A DNA stretch of 64,000 nt from Terriglobus albidus (GTDB lineage Bacteria > Acidobacteriota > Terriglobia > Terriglobales > Acidobacteriaceae): contig NZ_JAGTAS010000052.1 in assembly GCF_025685425.1 (NCBI RefSeq), positions 147,510-211,509 of the forward strand. The letters run 5' to 3'. The notes beneath the pieces were generated by a model that had not been told where the DNA came from, searched no databases, and worked only from the letters and a program-made list of their open reading frames with translations. Below are positions 26,779 to 35,067 of the stretch, in pieces. Positions within the stretch are counted from its first letter, which is position 1. Each line of letters begins with the position of its first letter. The translations under genes were made by a program, and so were the position numbers.

Positions 26779-27393
26779 CTACGCGGCTCTGGACTTTCCT
26801 CGCGACGGCTTCTTCGGCGATGTCTTCGATGTATGCGGCGTCTGCTTGCGGGTCATGGATGCTTCTCCTGCCTCATCCTCCTCCGAGACCGTCTCAACAT
26901 CTTCATCTTCTGACATCTCGGCTGCTTCCCCAATCAGTTCCTTAGCCTTTGCCGCCAACTTTTCATTGGCAGCCTCTTCCTCCTCAAGCGTCTCTGTCAG
27001 CAGGTCGACGATCTCGTCCTCCCCGAGCCCGCGAGCGATTTCAATCACTGACGTATATCCGGCGATCTCATAGTGCTCCACCCGCGAAGCAGCGCCGGTG
27101 ATCATCAAGTCTCCGAATGGGGCCTCTTCGCCCTGTTCAATGACCTCCTTGCCCTCTTCCACAAGACCTTCCATGCCCTTGCAGAGCTTGCCGGTCGGTT
27201 TCTCGCCGAGCTGCTCAAAGACCCGCTGTAAGCGCTCTACATGTCCTTTGGTCTCTTCCAGATGCTGGTTGATCGATTCAGCCAGTTCCTCGTCCTCGCA
27301 CGCCTTGACGATCTTTGGCAGCGCCTTTACAAGCTGGTTTTCAGCACTGTAGAGATCCTTCAACTCATCCACCAGAACTTCCTTCAAGCTCAT
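26779..27393 (-). CDS. DUF892 (YciE/YciF-like) ferritin-like protein
   Basis: 204 residues from ATG at 27393, with AAGGAG 8 bases upstream. The helical core (residues 1-155) has LKDLYSAENQLVKALPKIV, E-rich helices with HLEETKGHVERL and SRVEHYEIAGY, which supply the di-iron-type Glu and His ligands. The tail (about 156-204) is first acidic and then Lys/Arg/Ser-rich, as in DNA-contacting stress proteins. Members are induced by stress. Its function is not known in detail. Confidence 0.85.
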   Translation of the reverse strand: MSLKEVLVDELKDLYSAENQLVKALPKIVKACEDEELAESINQHLEETKGHVERLQRVFEQLGEKPTGKLCKGMEGLVEEGKEVIEQGEEAPFGDLMITGAASRVEHYEIAGYTSVIEIARGLGEDEIVDLLTETLEEEEAANEKLAAKAKELIGEAAEMSEDEDVETVSEEDEAGEASMTRKQTPHTSKTSPKKPSRGKSRAA

Positions 27394-27512
27394 CGCATTT
27401 CTCCTTGAGACTCCGTCGCCGGCAGAACTGATTTTGGGCCGCCAGCGTGCAGGATGAGAGCGTGGAGTTCCCGCCAGGGTTGCCCTGTGGTCGTGTGGAT
27501 CAAAAAACAATT

Positions 27513-27551
27513 CAAAAAAACGGGCCCGACTCCCCAAGAGATCGGGCCCGT
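27513..27551 (-). terminator. Rho-independent terminator of the DUF4382 gene
   Basis: ACGGGCCCGA pairs with TCGGGCCCGT (27520-27529 and 27542-27551). On the minus strand the stem is followed by seven T. Repeat A5 lies between this terminator and the gene's stop, so it is transcribed in the 3' end. Confidence 0.88.
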
Positions 27552-27557
27552 GGTGCC

Positions 27558-27662
27558 AGAGCATTTTCCTGTTGCCGGTATCCCGGAGTGCAGCGGCGTT
27601 TGGTTGCGGAAAACGCTCATAGATGCCGAAACCTACACTACATCTACAGGAAAAATGCTCTA
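27558..27662 (+). repeat. Family A dispersed inverted-repeat element, copy A5
   Basis: Left end AGAGCATTTTCCTGTTGCCG, core GGCGTTTGGTTGCGGAAAAC, right end TCTACAGGAAAAATGCTCTA. The two termini are near-perfect complements. A 9-10 bp internal deletion is present after the left arm. It ends 10 bases from the stop of the DUF4382 gene. Confidence 0.88.
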
Positions 27663-27672
27663 CCGTGATGCC

Positions 27673-29088
27673 TTACTGGCATTGAGTAAATGCCAGCGCC
27701 GACGTCACGGAGATTGTTGCCCCTCCTGCCGTCAGGGCATACGCCTGGCTCTTCATCTCGGACGGAGTGCAGTTCAGCGTTCCGCCGGAGGAAGGTACAA
27801 ACGCAATGCCATCGACGACATACGTGGCATACGGAGACGACTGGGTCAACGTCGCTCCCGAGGTTGAGTAGGCTCCGACATAGCTGCCGGCGGCCGGTAA
27901 CAATAGGGAGTAGCTGGCACAATCGGTGTTATTCGGGCAACTGGATCCTGCTGCGGTCGTTACGGCAGAGGTCGCAGCGTTCTGCTGAGCATTGGGGACC
28001 AGAGGAATGGTGTACGTTGTGGACGCGATAGTCTCCAGCGCACTGAGCGAAACATCAGCCACCGTTCCACTGTTGCTCGCATTCTGGCTGGTTACCTTTC
28101 CGGAGAGGGTCGCAGTATCCGTCCCTGCGGCCAATGGCGCGGACAAGGCGATCTTGCCGGTAGTCTCACCGTTGGAGACGCCGGTCACGATGGCAGGTGC
28201 ATAGACTGCCCCGGTTGAGCTAATGCCAACCACGACGATGTCATACATGCCGGTCGGCAGCGGACAGAAGACGAAGGTACCGTCAGCATTCGCCAGCGTG
28301 GACATCACGATGCGGTCAACGCCAGTTGAGTCTTTCTGCTCCAGAGCAACCAGGACGTTCCCCGCCACCGGCTTACCGGAGACCTTGTCGAGAACCGTTC
28401 CGTTGATGGAAGTAGCCGTGGTCGTCACCTCACCCGCGTGAAGGACCGGCTTCAGGCGGAACTGCCCGTTGCCGGTCTGCACAATTGAGGCACAGGTGTC
28501 GAAATCGATGTTCAGATCCTTCGTCTGTCCCGCCCCAATGGTGAAACCTCCCGATGCCAGCTGGCCGGAAGGAATTTTAATTCCGGTCTTCGCTTCACTC
28601 GAAAGCTGCAGGGCATAAGCCTTGCTGTCCGCGCTGAGGACCAGGCAGTTCGCCGTACCGGCAGCGCTGCACTGATTGTTGGAGATGGATGCCGAGTTGT
28701 CGGCGAGGATGACACGGATCTGTTGATACGTACCTGCCTGTAACTGCTTTGCATCTCCCAGTGTCGCCAGAAAACACTGGTTATTTGCCTGACCGAGAAG
28801 ATCGATTTGCCTGGGGGAGGAGGAGAGCTTGGGGGTGAGGTCCTGCCAGCCAGAATCGGTGGCCGAGGCCGTGGCACTGGTGTGCGCCTGAACATCGACG
28901 ACAGTTACGTAAACATGCAGGAACGGACCGGATGGGCCGGCACAAGTGGCTGGATCGCTGATCGAAACGGTAGCCATTCCCATTCCAGAGGTGGATCCAG
29001 AATTTGATCCACTTCCACACGCGATAAGAAAAAACATAACGAGGGATAAAAATACCGCACACGCGACATAACAGCCAGATTTCGACAT
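27673..29088 (-). CDS. DUF4382-containing lipoprotein
   Basis: 471 residues. The signal ends in the lipobox LIAC (cysteine 24), so it is a lipid-anchored envelope protein. A Gly/Ser-rich linker is followed by the DUF4382 domain (VSISDPATCAGPSGPFLHVY, QIDLLGQANNQCF, GTYQQIRVILAD). The middle (about 235-320) resembles a carboxypeptidase-regulatory-like beta sandwich (INGTVLDKVSGKPVAGNVLV), with a second such unit after it. Substrate unknown. A5 and the terminator follow. Confidence 0.85.
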   Translation of the reverse strand: MSKSGCYVACAVFLSLVMFFLIACGSGSNSGSTSGMGMATVSISDPATCAGPSGPFLHVYVTVVDVQAHTSATASATDSGWQDLTPKLSSSPRQIDLLGQANNQCFLATLGDAKQLQAGTYQQIRVILADNSASISNNQCSAAGTANCLVLSADSKAYALQLSSEAKTGIKIPSGQLASGGFTIGAGQTKDLNIDFDTCASIVQTGNGQFRLKPVLHAGEVTTTATSINGTVLDKVSGKPVAGNVLVALEQKDSTGVDRIVMSTLANADGTFVFCPLPTGMYDIVVVGISSTGAVYAPAIVTGVSNGETTGKIALSAPLAAGTDTATLSGKVTSQNASNSGTVADVSLSALETIASTTYTIPLVPNAQQNAATSAVTTAAGSSCPNNTDCASYSLLLPAAGSYVGAYSTSGATLTQSSPYATYVVDGIAFVPSSGGTLNCTPSEMKSQAYALTAGGATISVTSALAFTQCQ

Positions 29089-29301
29089 GACTCACTCCGA
29101 GGACTTTTGTGTAATGTCCCTATTGGCCTTGAGAAGTTAGTTGCGACATATTGCGCCGTACGTTGCCAGAAAATCTGTTACACAGTGGAATTACTCTTCC
29201 GGTGTTCGATGACGTACAGATCCTTAGCGCCGCCGCACCCGCTTCACCTCAGCCACTACGGCGGTGAAGCAACCGGAGAGAGATGCCATACTGGAGCGCG
29301 T

Positions 29302-30066
29302 ATGACGCGATTCACGACAACGGTCTTTCTGGCAATGCTCTCCATTAGTACGTTTCCTCTTTCGGCACAGAAAAAAAGGACAACCGAACGTAGCGTGCGT
29401 GTTCCGTTTGTTGGCTGCAAGGCTGATGGGCAGGCGGGACCGGAGGAAGCACCTTCTGGCGAACCGATCGTTGTGGCTCTTCCTGCCGATCTAAGTGGGA
29501 AATTCGCTTACTACAAAGGTGAAGATGGCTTTGGACTGCTCGCGCCTAAAGGCTGGAATTGTTTCGAGGCTTATGGCTCAAACGGAAGTTCCTTATTTGT
29601 TATGCCCGAACGGATTGATTCCGAGAGATTTTTCTCTGGCGCGCAAACAGAATTCTCCGGCCCAGCTATTCAACTCTCCAGCTCCATCGGCGATACATCA
29701 GGGCGATTTGAAGTCGCCCGTATTATTGCGCGAGTCTTTCCCCAGCGTCAGTCCTTCGTCCGTAGGCTGATAGAAGACACTGACGGCTTGCTCAATAAAT
29801 CCGATGTCGTCTATGGCCCCTACAAAACCGACAAACTTGTTCGTCTCAACCGCAATACGGTCGAGTTCCAGACGCCGGCCAATACAGATGGGCTTGGCAC
29901 CATGTCACGACTTCGCAAAAGCGCTCAGCCCATTACAGGCGTCATCGTACTGACTGGTGAGACTCCCGATGCCATTCATCTCTCCGTTCGGCTCAGCCCG
30001 AATCAGGCTTCGCTTGCTCCTTACATCATCCGGAGATTGGAGACGGAAATACGGTCGGCAAAGTAA
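29302..30066 (+). CDS. Hypothetical secreted protein
   Basis: 254 residues from ATG at 29302 (MTRFTTTVFLAMLS). A signal peptide ends near FPLSAQ. The mature part is Ser/Thr-rich with LSGKFAYYKGEDGFGLLAPKGWNCFEAYGSNG, suggesting one globular beta-rich domain. No family recognised. The 213-base gap from the divergent DUF4382 gene should hold both promoters. The protein has two cysteines (VGCKADG and NCFEAY). Confidence 0.65.
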   Translation: MTRFTTTVFLAMLSISTFPLSAQKKRTTERSVRVPFVGCKADGQAGPEEAPSGEPIVVALPADLSGKFAYYKGEDGFGLLAPKGWNCFEAYGSNGSSLFVMPERIDSERFFSGAQTEFSGPAIQLSSSIGDTSGRFEVARIIARVFPQRQSFVRRLIEDTDGLLNKSDVVYGPYKTDKLVRLNRNTVEFQTPANTDGLGTMSRLRKSAQPITGVIVLTGETPDAIHLSVRLSPNQASLAPYIIRRLETEIRSAK

Positions 30067-30121
30067 AGGTTAGTTCTGTTGGTGAAGATACAACTCCGCT
30101 GCAGTAGCGATCAGGGGAATA

Positions 30122-30862
30122 TTACAGCCGCGCCAAGACCCGGGCGCTTCGCATCTGCCGTTCCAGGTTACGCTCCAGAATCTCCACCGCAAACCTCCGC
30201 ACCATTGCCAGCGGTCCCGTCTTCCCCGACGGCTCCTTCAACAACTCAGCCAAGGGACGTCGCAGCATTCGCTCCGCCAGCGCTACTGCTTCCGGCGGCA
30301 ACGCAACCGAACCTGGACGCTTATGCACGCCGCAGGTAACGCCATCGGCTCCGGCGGCAAACCAGACGGGATGTCCGCGCAATGCTTCCGCGCATACGAT
30401 GCATGCACCAAGCTCCGGCAGCCAGCCCATCAACCGAGTCATCCAGAGCGTGAAGTAGGTTACCGGCATCCACGTCTGGCCGACCTTCACTTCGGACAAC
30501 GTCGCCACGGTCAGACGAAAGACATCGTCTTCTACCGCGCGCTCCGGCAGCGCCTCTCCCAGCACCTCCGCCAGAAACTGCAATGCCGCCACCCGGGCGT
30601 AATCCACCGGCTCACTCATCGGCGACCAGACGATCTCGAATGAGTCCATCCGCACCAGGTCCTGCTTTGGTTTTTCGGCATACGTGGCGCGCACGTGGGT
30701 CATCGGCTCCAGAGCTCCGCCGAAGCGCTTGCGCGACCTCATCGCGTGGCGCGCCACGCCCTTCACTACGCCCTGCTCGCGCGTGAAGAGGCTGACCAGC
30801 AGATCTGCCTCTTCAAAGGGCCAGGTCCGCAGTACGATCGCCTCTGTCTGATGTGTGGTCAC
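30122..30862 (-). CDS. recO: DNA repair protein RecO
   Basis: 246 residues from GTG at 30862. A TTG 27 bases upstream is in frame but lies inside the terminator stem at 30888-30915, so I prefer GTG. The N-terminal OB fold (TEAIVLRTWPFEEADLLVSLFT) and the RecO zinc region (ACIVCAEALRGHPVWF... CGVH) are clear. RecO promotes RecA loading and annealing in recombinational repair. Confidence 0.9.
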   Translation of the reverse strand: MTTHQTEAIVLRTWPFEEADLLVSLFTREQGVVKGVARHAMRSRKRFGGALEPMTHVRATYAEKPKQDLVRMDSFEIVWSPMSEPVDYARVAALQFLAEVLGEALPERAVEDDVFRLTVATLSEVKVGQTWMPVTYFTLWMTRLMGWLPELGACIVCAEALRGHPVWFAAGADGVTCGVHKRPGSVALPPEAVALAERMLRRPLAELLKEPSGKTGPLAMVRRFAVEILERNLERQMRSARVLARL

Positions 30863-30887
30863 GCTGGGAAAGAGTCTTACACAAAGC

Positions 30888-30915
30888 AAACGCGCAGCCC
30901 GTAGGCTGCGCGTTT
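30888..30915 (-). terminator. Terminator of the ferredoxin gene
   Basis: A 12 bp perfect stem (AAACGCGCAGCC at 30888-30899 with 30904-30915, loop CGTA). On the minus strand GCTTTGTG follows, so the T-tract is weak. Confidence 0.7.
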
Positions 30916-30956
30916 ATCTTGAATCCGTGCCGTCCCTCAACGGCAGTTAGAGGGAT

Positions 30957-31217
30957 TTAGCGGCCGAAGTGCGTCTTCGCCTTGTCGGCAAAGATGGCGA
31001 AGTTCTCGGGCAGATCGTCGCCGGCATAGATCGCCGACACCGGGCAGACCGGAACGCAGGCGCCGCAATCAATGCACTCCACCGGATCGATGTAAAGCTG
31101 CTCAGCCTCAGCGTGGCCAGCCTCATCCTTCTTCGGGTGAATGCAATCGACGGGGCAGGCGTCTGTACAAGCCGTGTCCTTGGTGCCGATGCAGGGTTCT
31201 GCAATTACGTATGCCAT
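30957..31217 (-). CDS. Seven-iron type ferredoxin ([3Fe-4S]/[4Fe-4S])
   Basis: 86 residues. First half: C9, C17, C21 and C25 in CIGTKDTACTDACPVDC; the classical second cysteine of the CxxC pair is replaced by T12. Second half: C48, C51, C54, C58 (CIDCGACVPVC). As in Azotobacter FdI, C9-C17-C21-C58 can hold a [3Fe-4S] cluster and C25-C48-C51-C54 a [4Fe-4S] cluster. It serves as a low-potential electron carrier; partner unknown. Confidence 0.92.
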   Translation of the reverse strand: MAYVIAEPCIGTKDTACTDACPVDCIHPKKDEAGHAEAEQLYIDPVECIDCGACVPVCPVSAIYAGDDLPENFAIFADKAKTHFGR

Positions 31218-31357
31218 CTCTTAACTCATGCCTCCAGATTGTCTCGCGTGAGTTCATCATAACAGCCATTTCGCCCGCTCCAATACTGGCGAAATGCATT
31301 TCTATATCGGACTAAAGCAGTACGAATTCTGGTTGCCCGGCGTGTGCCTAATCAGCG

Positions 31358-32227
31358 TTATTTCGCCGCCTCGCGCCGCTCCCGGAACTCTGCCGGGGTC
31401 GGAATCGGTTCCAAATTGCGCCCGGCAAACATATCTGTAAACATCGTTTGCATCTCCTTCGAAATGCGGCCATTGCTCGCCAGCACCTCGCGGCTGTCGA
31501 GCTTGAAGGGTGAGCCGTCAAAGCCGGTTACCGTGCCACCGGCTTCGCGCACCAACAGTACGCCTGCAGCGGTATCCCAGGGATTCAGGTTGAACTCCCA
31601 GAAGGCCTCCAGGCGGCCGCACGCCGTATAGGCCAAATCAATCGCTGCCGCTCCGGCGCGACGCACACCGTGCGAACGCAACGTGAGTTGCTGGTAGAAG
31701 TGGATATTCGGATTCTCGTGGCGCTTATGGCTGGGGAAGCCGGTGGCGAGCAGGCTCTCCTGCAGCAGCTCGGTCTTCGAAACCGAGATGCGGCGACCAT
31801 TCAGCCACGCACCTTCTCCCTTACCGGCGATAAAGCATTCATCACGCAGCGGTTCGTAGATAACTCCCGCAACCAGTTCGCCATCTTCATCGGGCCTCAG
31901 GCTTGAGGCGCGCTGCTCCAGCCCCATGGAGACGCAAAAGTACGGGAATCCATGAGCAAAGTTTGTCGTACCATCGAGGGGATCAACATACCAGCGGAAC
32001 TCCGCATCCAGAGCCTGTCGCGTGCCTTCCTCGCCATAGATGCCGTGATCTGGAAAGACCTGCCGCAAACGCTCGCCGATCAACTTCTCACTGGCGCGGT
32101 CGGCGACCGTCACCAGGTCCACGTCGCCCTTGTATTCCGCCGCAACACCGCTCTCGTAGTAGCTCCGGAGCAGCGCCCCGGCCTCCTTTGCGATCTCAGC
32201 GGCCTTCTGCGCAACTTCCAGAGACAT
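31358..32227 (-). CDS. Inositol-1-monophosphatase family protein (SuhB-like)
   Basis: 289 residues. The metal-binding motifs are GEEGT (glutamate) and WYVDPLDGTTNFAHGFPYF (DxxDGTxN), with the C-terminal WDTAAGVLLVREAGG. Members dephosphorylate inositol monophosphate or NADP(H)-like substrates; SuhB also binds RNA polymerase. The ATG overlaps the hfq stop (TAATG), so the gene is translationally coupled with hfq. Confidence 0.9.
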   Translation of the reverse strand: MSLEVAQKAAEIAKEAGALLRSYYESGVAAEYKGDVDLVTVADRASEKLIGERLRQVFPDHGIYGEEGTRQALDAEFRWYVDPLDGTTNFAHGFPYFCVSMGLEQRASSLRPDEDGELVAGVIYEPLRDECFIAGKGEGAWLNGRRISVSKTELLQESLLATGFPSHKRHENPNIHFYQQLTLRSHGVRRAGAAAIDLAYTACGRLEAFWEFNLNPWDTAAGVLLVREAGGTVTGFDGSPFKLDSREVLASNGRISKEMQTMFTDMFAGRNLEPIPTPAEFRERREAAK

Positions 32228-32511
32228 TACTCCACCACCTCACGATTGCCGCTGCGCGGCTTGGTGCGGCGCTCTTCGGCTATGGTGCGAATCTGCTGCT
32301 TGTAGATAAAAAGGTTGGGCTTTCCTTCGCGTGTCAGACGGATCATCGTGTCATCGAAGTACTCGATCCAGCCGCTCACGCGCTCCCCGTCGCGCAGTTT
32401 TACGACGACGGGTACCTGGCGCTCACTCAGGCTCTTCAGGTACAGCGCCTCCTGCCCGGTCTCTCCTGGCGGGGGCGACTTATGACGGCGCTTTCCATTG
32501 GCGAACGGCAT
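32227..32511 (-). CDS. hfq: RNA chaperone Hfq-like protein
   Basis: 94 residues with an Sm-like core: YLKSLSERQVPVVVKLRDGERVSGWIEYFDDTMIRL (Sm1), then NLFIYKQQIRTI (Sm2). The YKQQIRTI motif diverges from the usual YKHAIS, with Gln for the usual His at the proximal RNA pocket. Short N- and C-terminal tails. It probably pairs small RNAs with mRNA. Gene order hfq-suhB with overlap. Confidence 0.85.
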   Translation of the reverse strand: MPFANGKRRHKSPPPGETGQEALYLKSLSERQVPVVVKLRDGERVSGWIEYFDDTMIRLTREGKPNLFIYKQQIRTIAEERRTKPRSGNREVVE

Positions 32512-32702
32512 AACTTACATACTACCTGCCGGTCTTCTGCTCATTAGGGTTTCATTCCGTCTCCGGGGCGTATCTAAGGGACTTTGTTGTGTTTTGTTGA
32601 AATTTTTGGGGTGATCCTTGCCAACCTAGCGTTGCCAGTGTTCACCCCAGAGAGTGGGGCACGCGGACTGGGGTACAACGAGAGGAAAACAAACTGCTCG
32701 CC

Positions 32703-33629
32703 TCAGCGGTAGTATCCGGTCCGGTGACGGAGTTTGTACCGCGAAGCCAGCTCCGGCTGGGTCATCTCGACGCGGATCGACCGCAGCCTCTCGCCTCCGG
32801 GCTTACCTGGCGATGCGTAGTAGCCGATCGCATACTGCGAGCGCAGGTCGTCGGAGACCTTATCCAGAGCCTTCTGCAGGTCCTTGGGATCGTCGACATA
32901 GTAGTAGCGCCCGCCGGAGTCTTCTGCCATCTGCATCAGGGCATGCTCGCCGCCCACGTTACGTCCGGCGTCGGCGCGAATTGGCACGATGATCAGGCAG
33001 TACACCATGGCCCCGGCGCGCTGCACCTGCTCCATGGCCTGCGCGTAGGTAGCTCCCTTCACCGTATCGCCGCCATCAGTTACCAGCACGATGACACGGC
33101 GCCTGGTCGCATCCCGTTTTGCATCTTCCAGACGTTGCGCCGAGAGATACACCGCGTCATACAGCGCCGTGGAAGGACCATAGTCGAGATGGTTGAGGCC
33201 GCGCTCCACCCGTTTCAATTCATTGGTAAACGGCACCACTTCGCTCACCGCGTCAGAGAACTCTTCCACGGCAAGCTCATCCTGCGGGCGAAGCATCGTC
33301 CGCGCGAACTGTTTCGCTGCATCTCGCGCAAGCCGATCGTCGCGCACCATACTCTCACTGGTATCCAGTGCGAGGACCATGCTGAGCGGAGTCCCGCTCT
33401 CGCGCTCGAAGAAGGCGATCTTCTGTGGCATGCCATCTTCCAGCACGCGGAACTGGTCCTGCTCCAGCCCGCCGATCAACGCACCGTGCTCGTCGGTCAC
33501 ATTCACGGCAACGTTCACCAGACGTGTGTTCACGCGTACGACCGGAATATCTCCCGGCCGCTGCTGAGCAGGCTCCTGAGCTCCGAGAAGCAGCATCGCA
33601 CCCAGCGATATGGCAGCGGCAACCTTCAC
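32703..33629 (-). CDS. Exported VWA-domain protein (TIGR03436 type)
   Basis: 308 residues starting at GTG 33629, which overlaps the moaE stop (GTGA). A signal peptide spans residues 1-20. The N-terminal strand VVRVNTRLVNVAVNVTDEHG and LEQDQFRVLEDGMPQKI are typical of the Acidobacteria-specific VWA family. The von Willebrand A domain has the MIDAS motif DTSESM and the later VTDGGDT. It probably acts in the periplasm or on the outer surface; ligand unknown. Confidence 0.86.
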   Translation of the reverse strand: MKVAAAISLGAMLLLGAQEPAQQRPGDIPVVRVNTRLVNVAVNVTDEHGALIGGLEQDQFRVLEDGMPQKIAFFERESGTPLSMVLALDTSESMVRDDRLARDAAKQFARTMLRPQDELAVEEFSDAVSEVVPFTNELKRVERGLNHLDYGPSTALYDAVYLSAQRLEDAKRDATRRRVIVLVTDGGDTVKGATYAQAMEQVQRAGAMVYCLIIVPIRADAGRNVGGEHALMQMAEDSGGRYYYVDDPKDLQKALDKVSDDLRSQYAIGYYASPGKPGGERLRSIRVEMTQPELASRYKLRHRTGYYR

Positions 33630-34063
33630 CCGCGCACAATCTCCTCGGGGAACGGTTCCCCGTCTGCCCATACGGCGCCGTCTTCAAACTGCTCTTTCTT
33701 CCAGATGGGTACGGTTTTCTTCAAAGTATCGATCAGCCAACGGCAGGCCTCGAAGGCTGCCCCGCGGTGTGCGCTGGCGACGGCGATCAGAACGCTGCTC
33801 TCACCGACGTACAGCCGACCCAGACGGTGCACCACAGCAATATCGCGCACACCAAATTTCGCAATCGCCTCCTCGGCCAGGTTGCGCATCTGGTTCAGCG
33901 CCATCTCCTCATACGCCTCGTAGTCCAGATAGAGCGTCCTGCGGCCGCGCGTATTGTCGCGCACAATCCCGTCAAAGACGCATACCGCGCCGTCCGCCCC
34001 CGCTTTCAGCGCGGCGGTAATGCTTCCTGCGTCAATCACTTCCCGGACAATGGCAATTTGCAT
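33626..34063 (-). CDS. moaE: Molybdopterin synthase catalytic subunit MoaE
   Basis: 145 residues. It transfers sulfur from the MoaD thiocarboxylate to cyclic pyranopterin monophosphate. The family features are DGAVCVFDGIVRDNTRGR, YEEMALNQMRNLA, VVHRLGRLYVGESSV and HRGAAFEACRWLID, with the catalytic lysines near LKKTVPIWKKE. The frame is the same as that of moaD, separated by one TAA and four codons. Confidence 0.93.
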   Translation of the reverse strand: MQIAIVREVIDAGSITAALKAGADGAVCVFDGIVRDNTRGRRTLYLDYEAYEEMALNQMRNLAEEAIAKFGVRDIAVVHRLGRLYVGESSVLIAVASAHRGAAFEACRWLIDTLKKTVPIWKKEQFEDGAVWADGEPFPEEIVRG

Positions 34064-34075
34064 GATTCCTGCATC

Positions 34076-34369
34076 TTAGACGGTGCGTGGCGACGGGAGG
34101 ATTATCTTCTTCCATGGCACATTACCTGGCGCACCGCCGCTGACCGGCGGCAGCAGAGCCACCTCATCGCCCTCGTGCAACAGGACCTCATCGCCGGCGT
34201 ACTCCTGGTTTACTGCAATTGCCATGGACTTCCATGCCGTGTGCGGCATTCGTCCATGGAAGACCTTCCGGAGCGCTCCGACATTGCAGCCGGTTTCGAC
34301 CTCCACGTCCTCTGACGGACAGGCAAACAACTCCTTCAGCACCCCAAAGTACAAGACCCGCACCCGCAT
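34076..34369 (-). CDS. moaD: Molybdopterin synthase sulfur carrier MoaD with a C-terminal tail
   Basis: 97 residues, ubiquitin-like fold: MRVRVLYFGVLKELF, VGALRKVFHGRMP, AVNQEYAGDEVLL and EGDEVALLPPVSGG. In MoaD the last two glycines are the C terminus and become the thiocarboxylate. Here 18 residues follow the GG (APGNVPWKK... PRTV), so cleavage would be needed for activity unless the sequence has another role. The ATG lies inside a hairpin (34355-34395). Confidence 0.85.
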   Translation of the reverse strand: MRVRVLYFGVLKELFACPSEDVEVETGCNVGALRKVFHGRMPHTAWKSMAIAVNQEYAGDEVLLHEGDEVALLPPVSGGAPGNVPWKKIILPSPRTV

Positions 34370-34395
34370 ACCCCAAGGGTACGCGAAGGCGGGTC
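34355..34395 (-). promoter_or_regulatory. Hairpin covering the moaD start codon
   Basis: GACCCGC (34355-34361) pairs with GCGGGTC (34389-34395), with an inner TACCC/GGGTA stem. The moaD ATG (34369-34367) is inside the stem-loop and the DUF4199 stop is only 14 bases upstream. It could terminate the upstream transcript or hide the moaD start. It does not look like a known Moco riboswitch. Confidence 0.35.
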
Positions 34396-34408
34396 TCTTT
34401 CCTCATTG

Positions 34409-34942
34409 TCAGACACTTTGCGGAACGCGCGGCTTTGAGCGCCGTAGAATCACCGCCGATGCCAGCGTCACCAGCAGGGCGACCGGGAACGGCTCCAGGA
34501 AAGTCATTGCGGAGTTATAGAGCGGATTGGCATAGAGCGCCTTCATCCTGGCAATGCCATCCAACTGCTTCTGGACGGTTGCAGCGTCTACACCAGAGGC
34601 CTTGAGCTTCGCCACCTGGTATGCCGCGTACTTGTCCATGAAGTCGGGCATGAAGTTGTAGTACAGAATCTCCCAGGCCACGACATAACAGACACAGGAG
34701 ATCACGGCGATACCCAGTCCCACCAGGAACGCACGTCCGAAGGTCACCGTACCGTCGCTGATGTTGTCCCGGTACGACTTCACCCCAAAGAAGATCACCA
34801 GCGACGAGAGCACTATGGTTGTATAGCCGACCAGATACCCGCGATCGAACCCGATCCGATCTGCGAAAACCATGGAGATCACCATGAGCGACGCCGAGAT
34901 CGCACCGGCGATCAGACCAAATGTAAGAATGACTTTCTTCAT
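34409..34942 (-). CDS. DUF4199-family membrane protein
   Basis: 177 residues with four predicted membrane helices (about 5-25, 38-58, 74-94, 145-168). The layout MKKVILTFGLIAGAISA, DNISDGTVTFGRAFLVGLGI and a soluble helical hairpin (residues 110-140) match DUF4199. Function unknown. ATG with AAGGAG-like sequence upstream. It follows a membrane-anchored LuxR-type gene by 125 bases on the same strand. Confidence 0.82.
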   Translation of the reverse strand: MKKVILTFGLIAGAISASLMVISMVFADRIGFDRGYLVGYTTIVLSSLVIFFGVKSYRDNISDGTVTFGRAFLVGLGIAVISCVCYVVAWEILYYNFMPDFMDKYAAYQVAKLKASGVDAATVQKQLDGIARMKALYANPLYNSAMTFLEPFPVALLVTLASAVILRRSKPRVPQSV

Positions 34943-35067
34943 CTCTTTCCCTCAGCAAGGAGTCAAAATACTCCTCACCATCGCCTCCCAAGGTTGCGGG
35001 TGTCGTCATTCTTTCGGATGATTTTGGGGTTTTCCAGCGGAATCGTACCTTTGGATGACGCGATGAG

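Noticed and set aside
34355..34395. Possible molybdenum-cofactor riboswitch before moaD
   Set aside because: Far too short and lacking the multi-helix layout of the Moco family; listed only as a plain hairpin.
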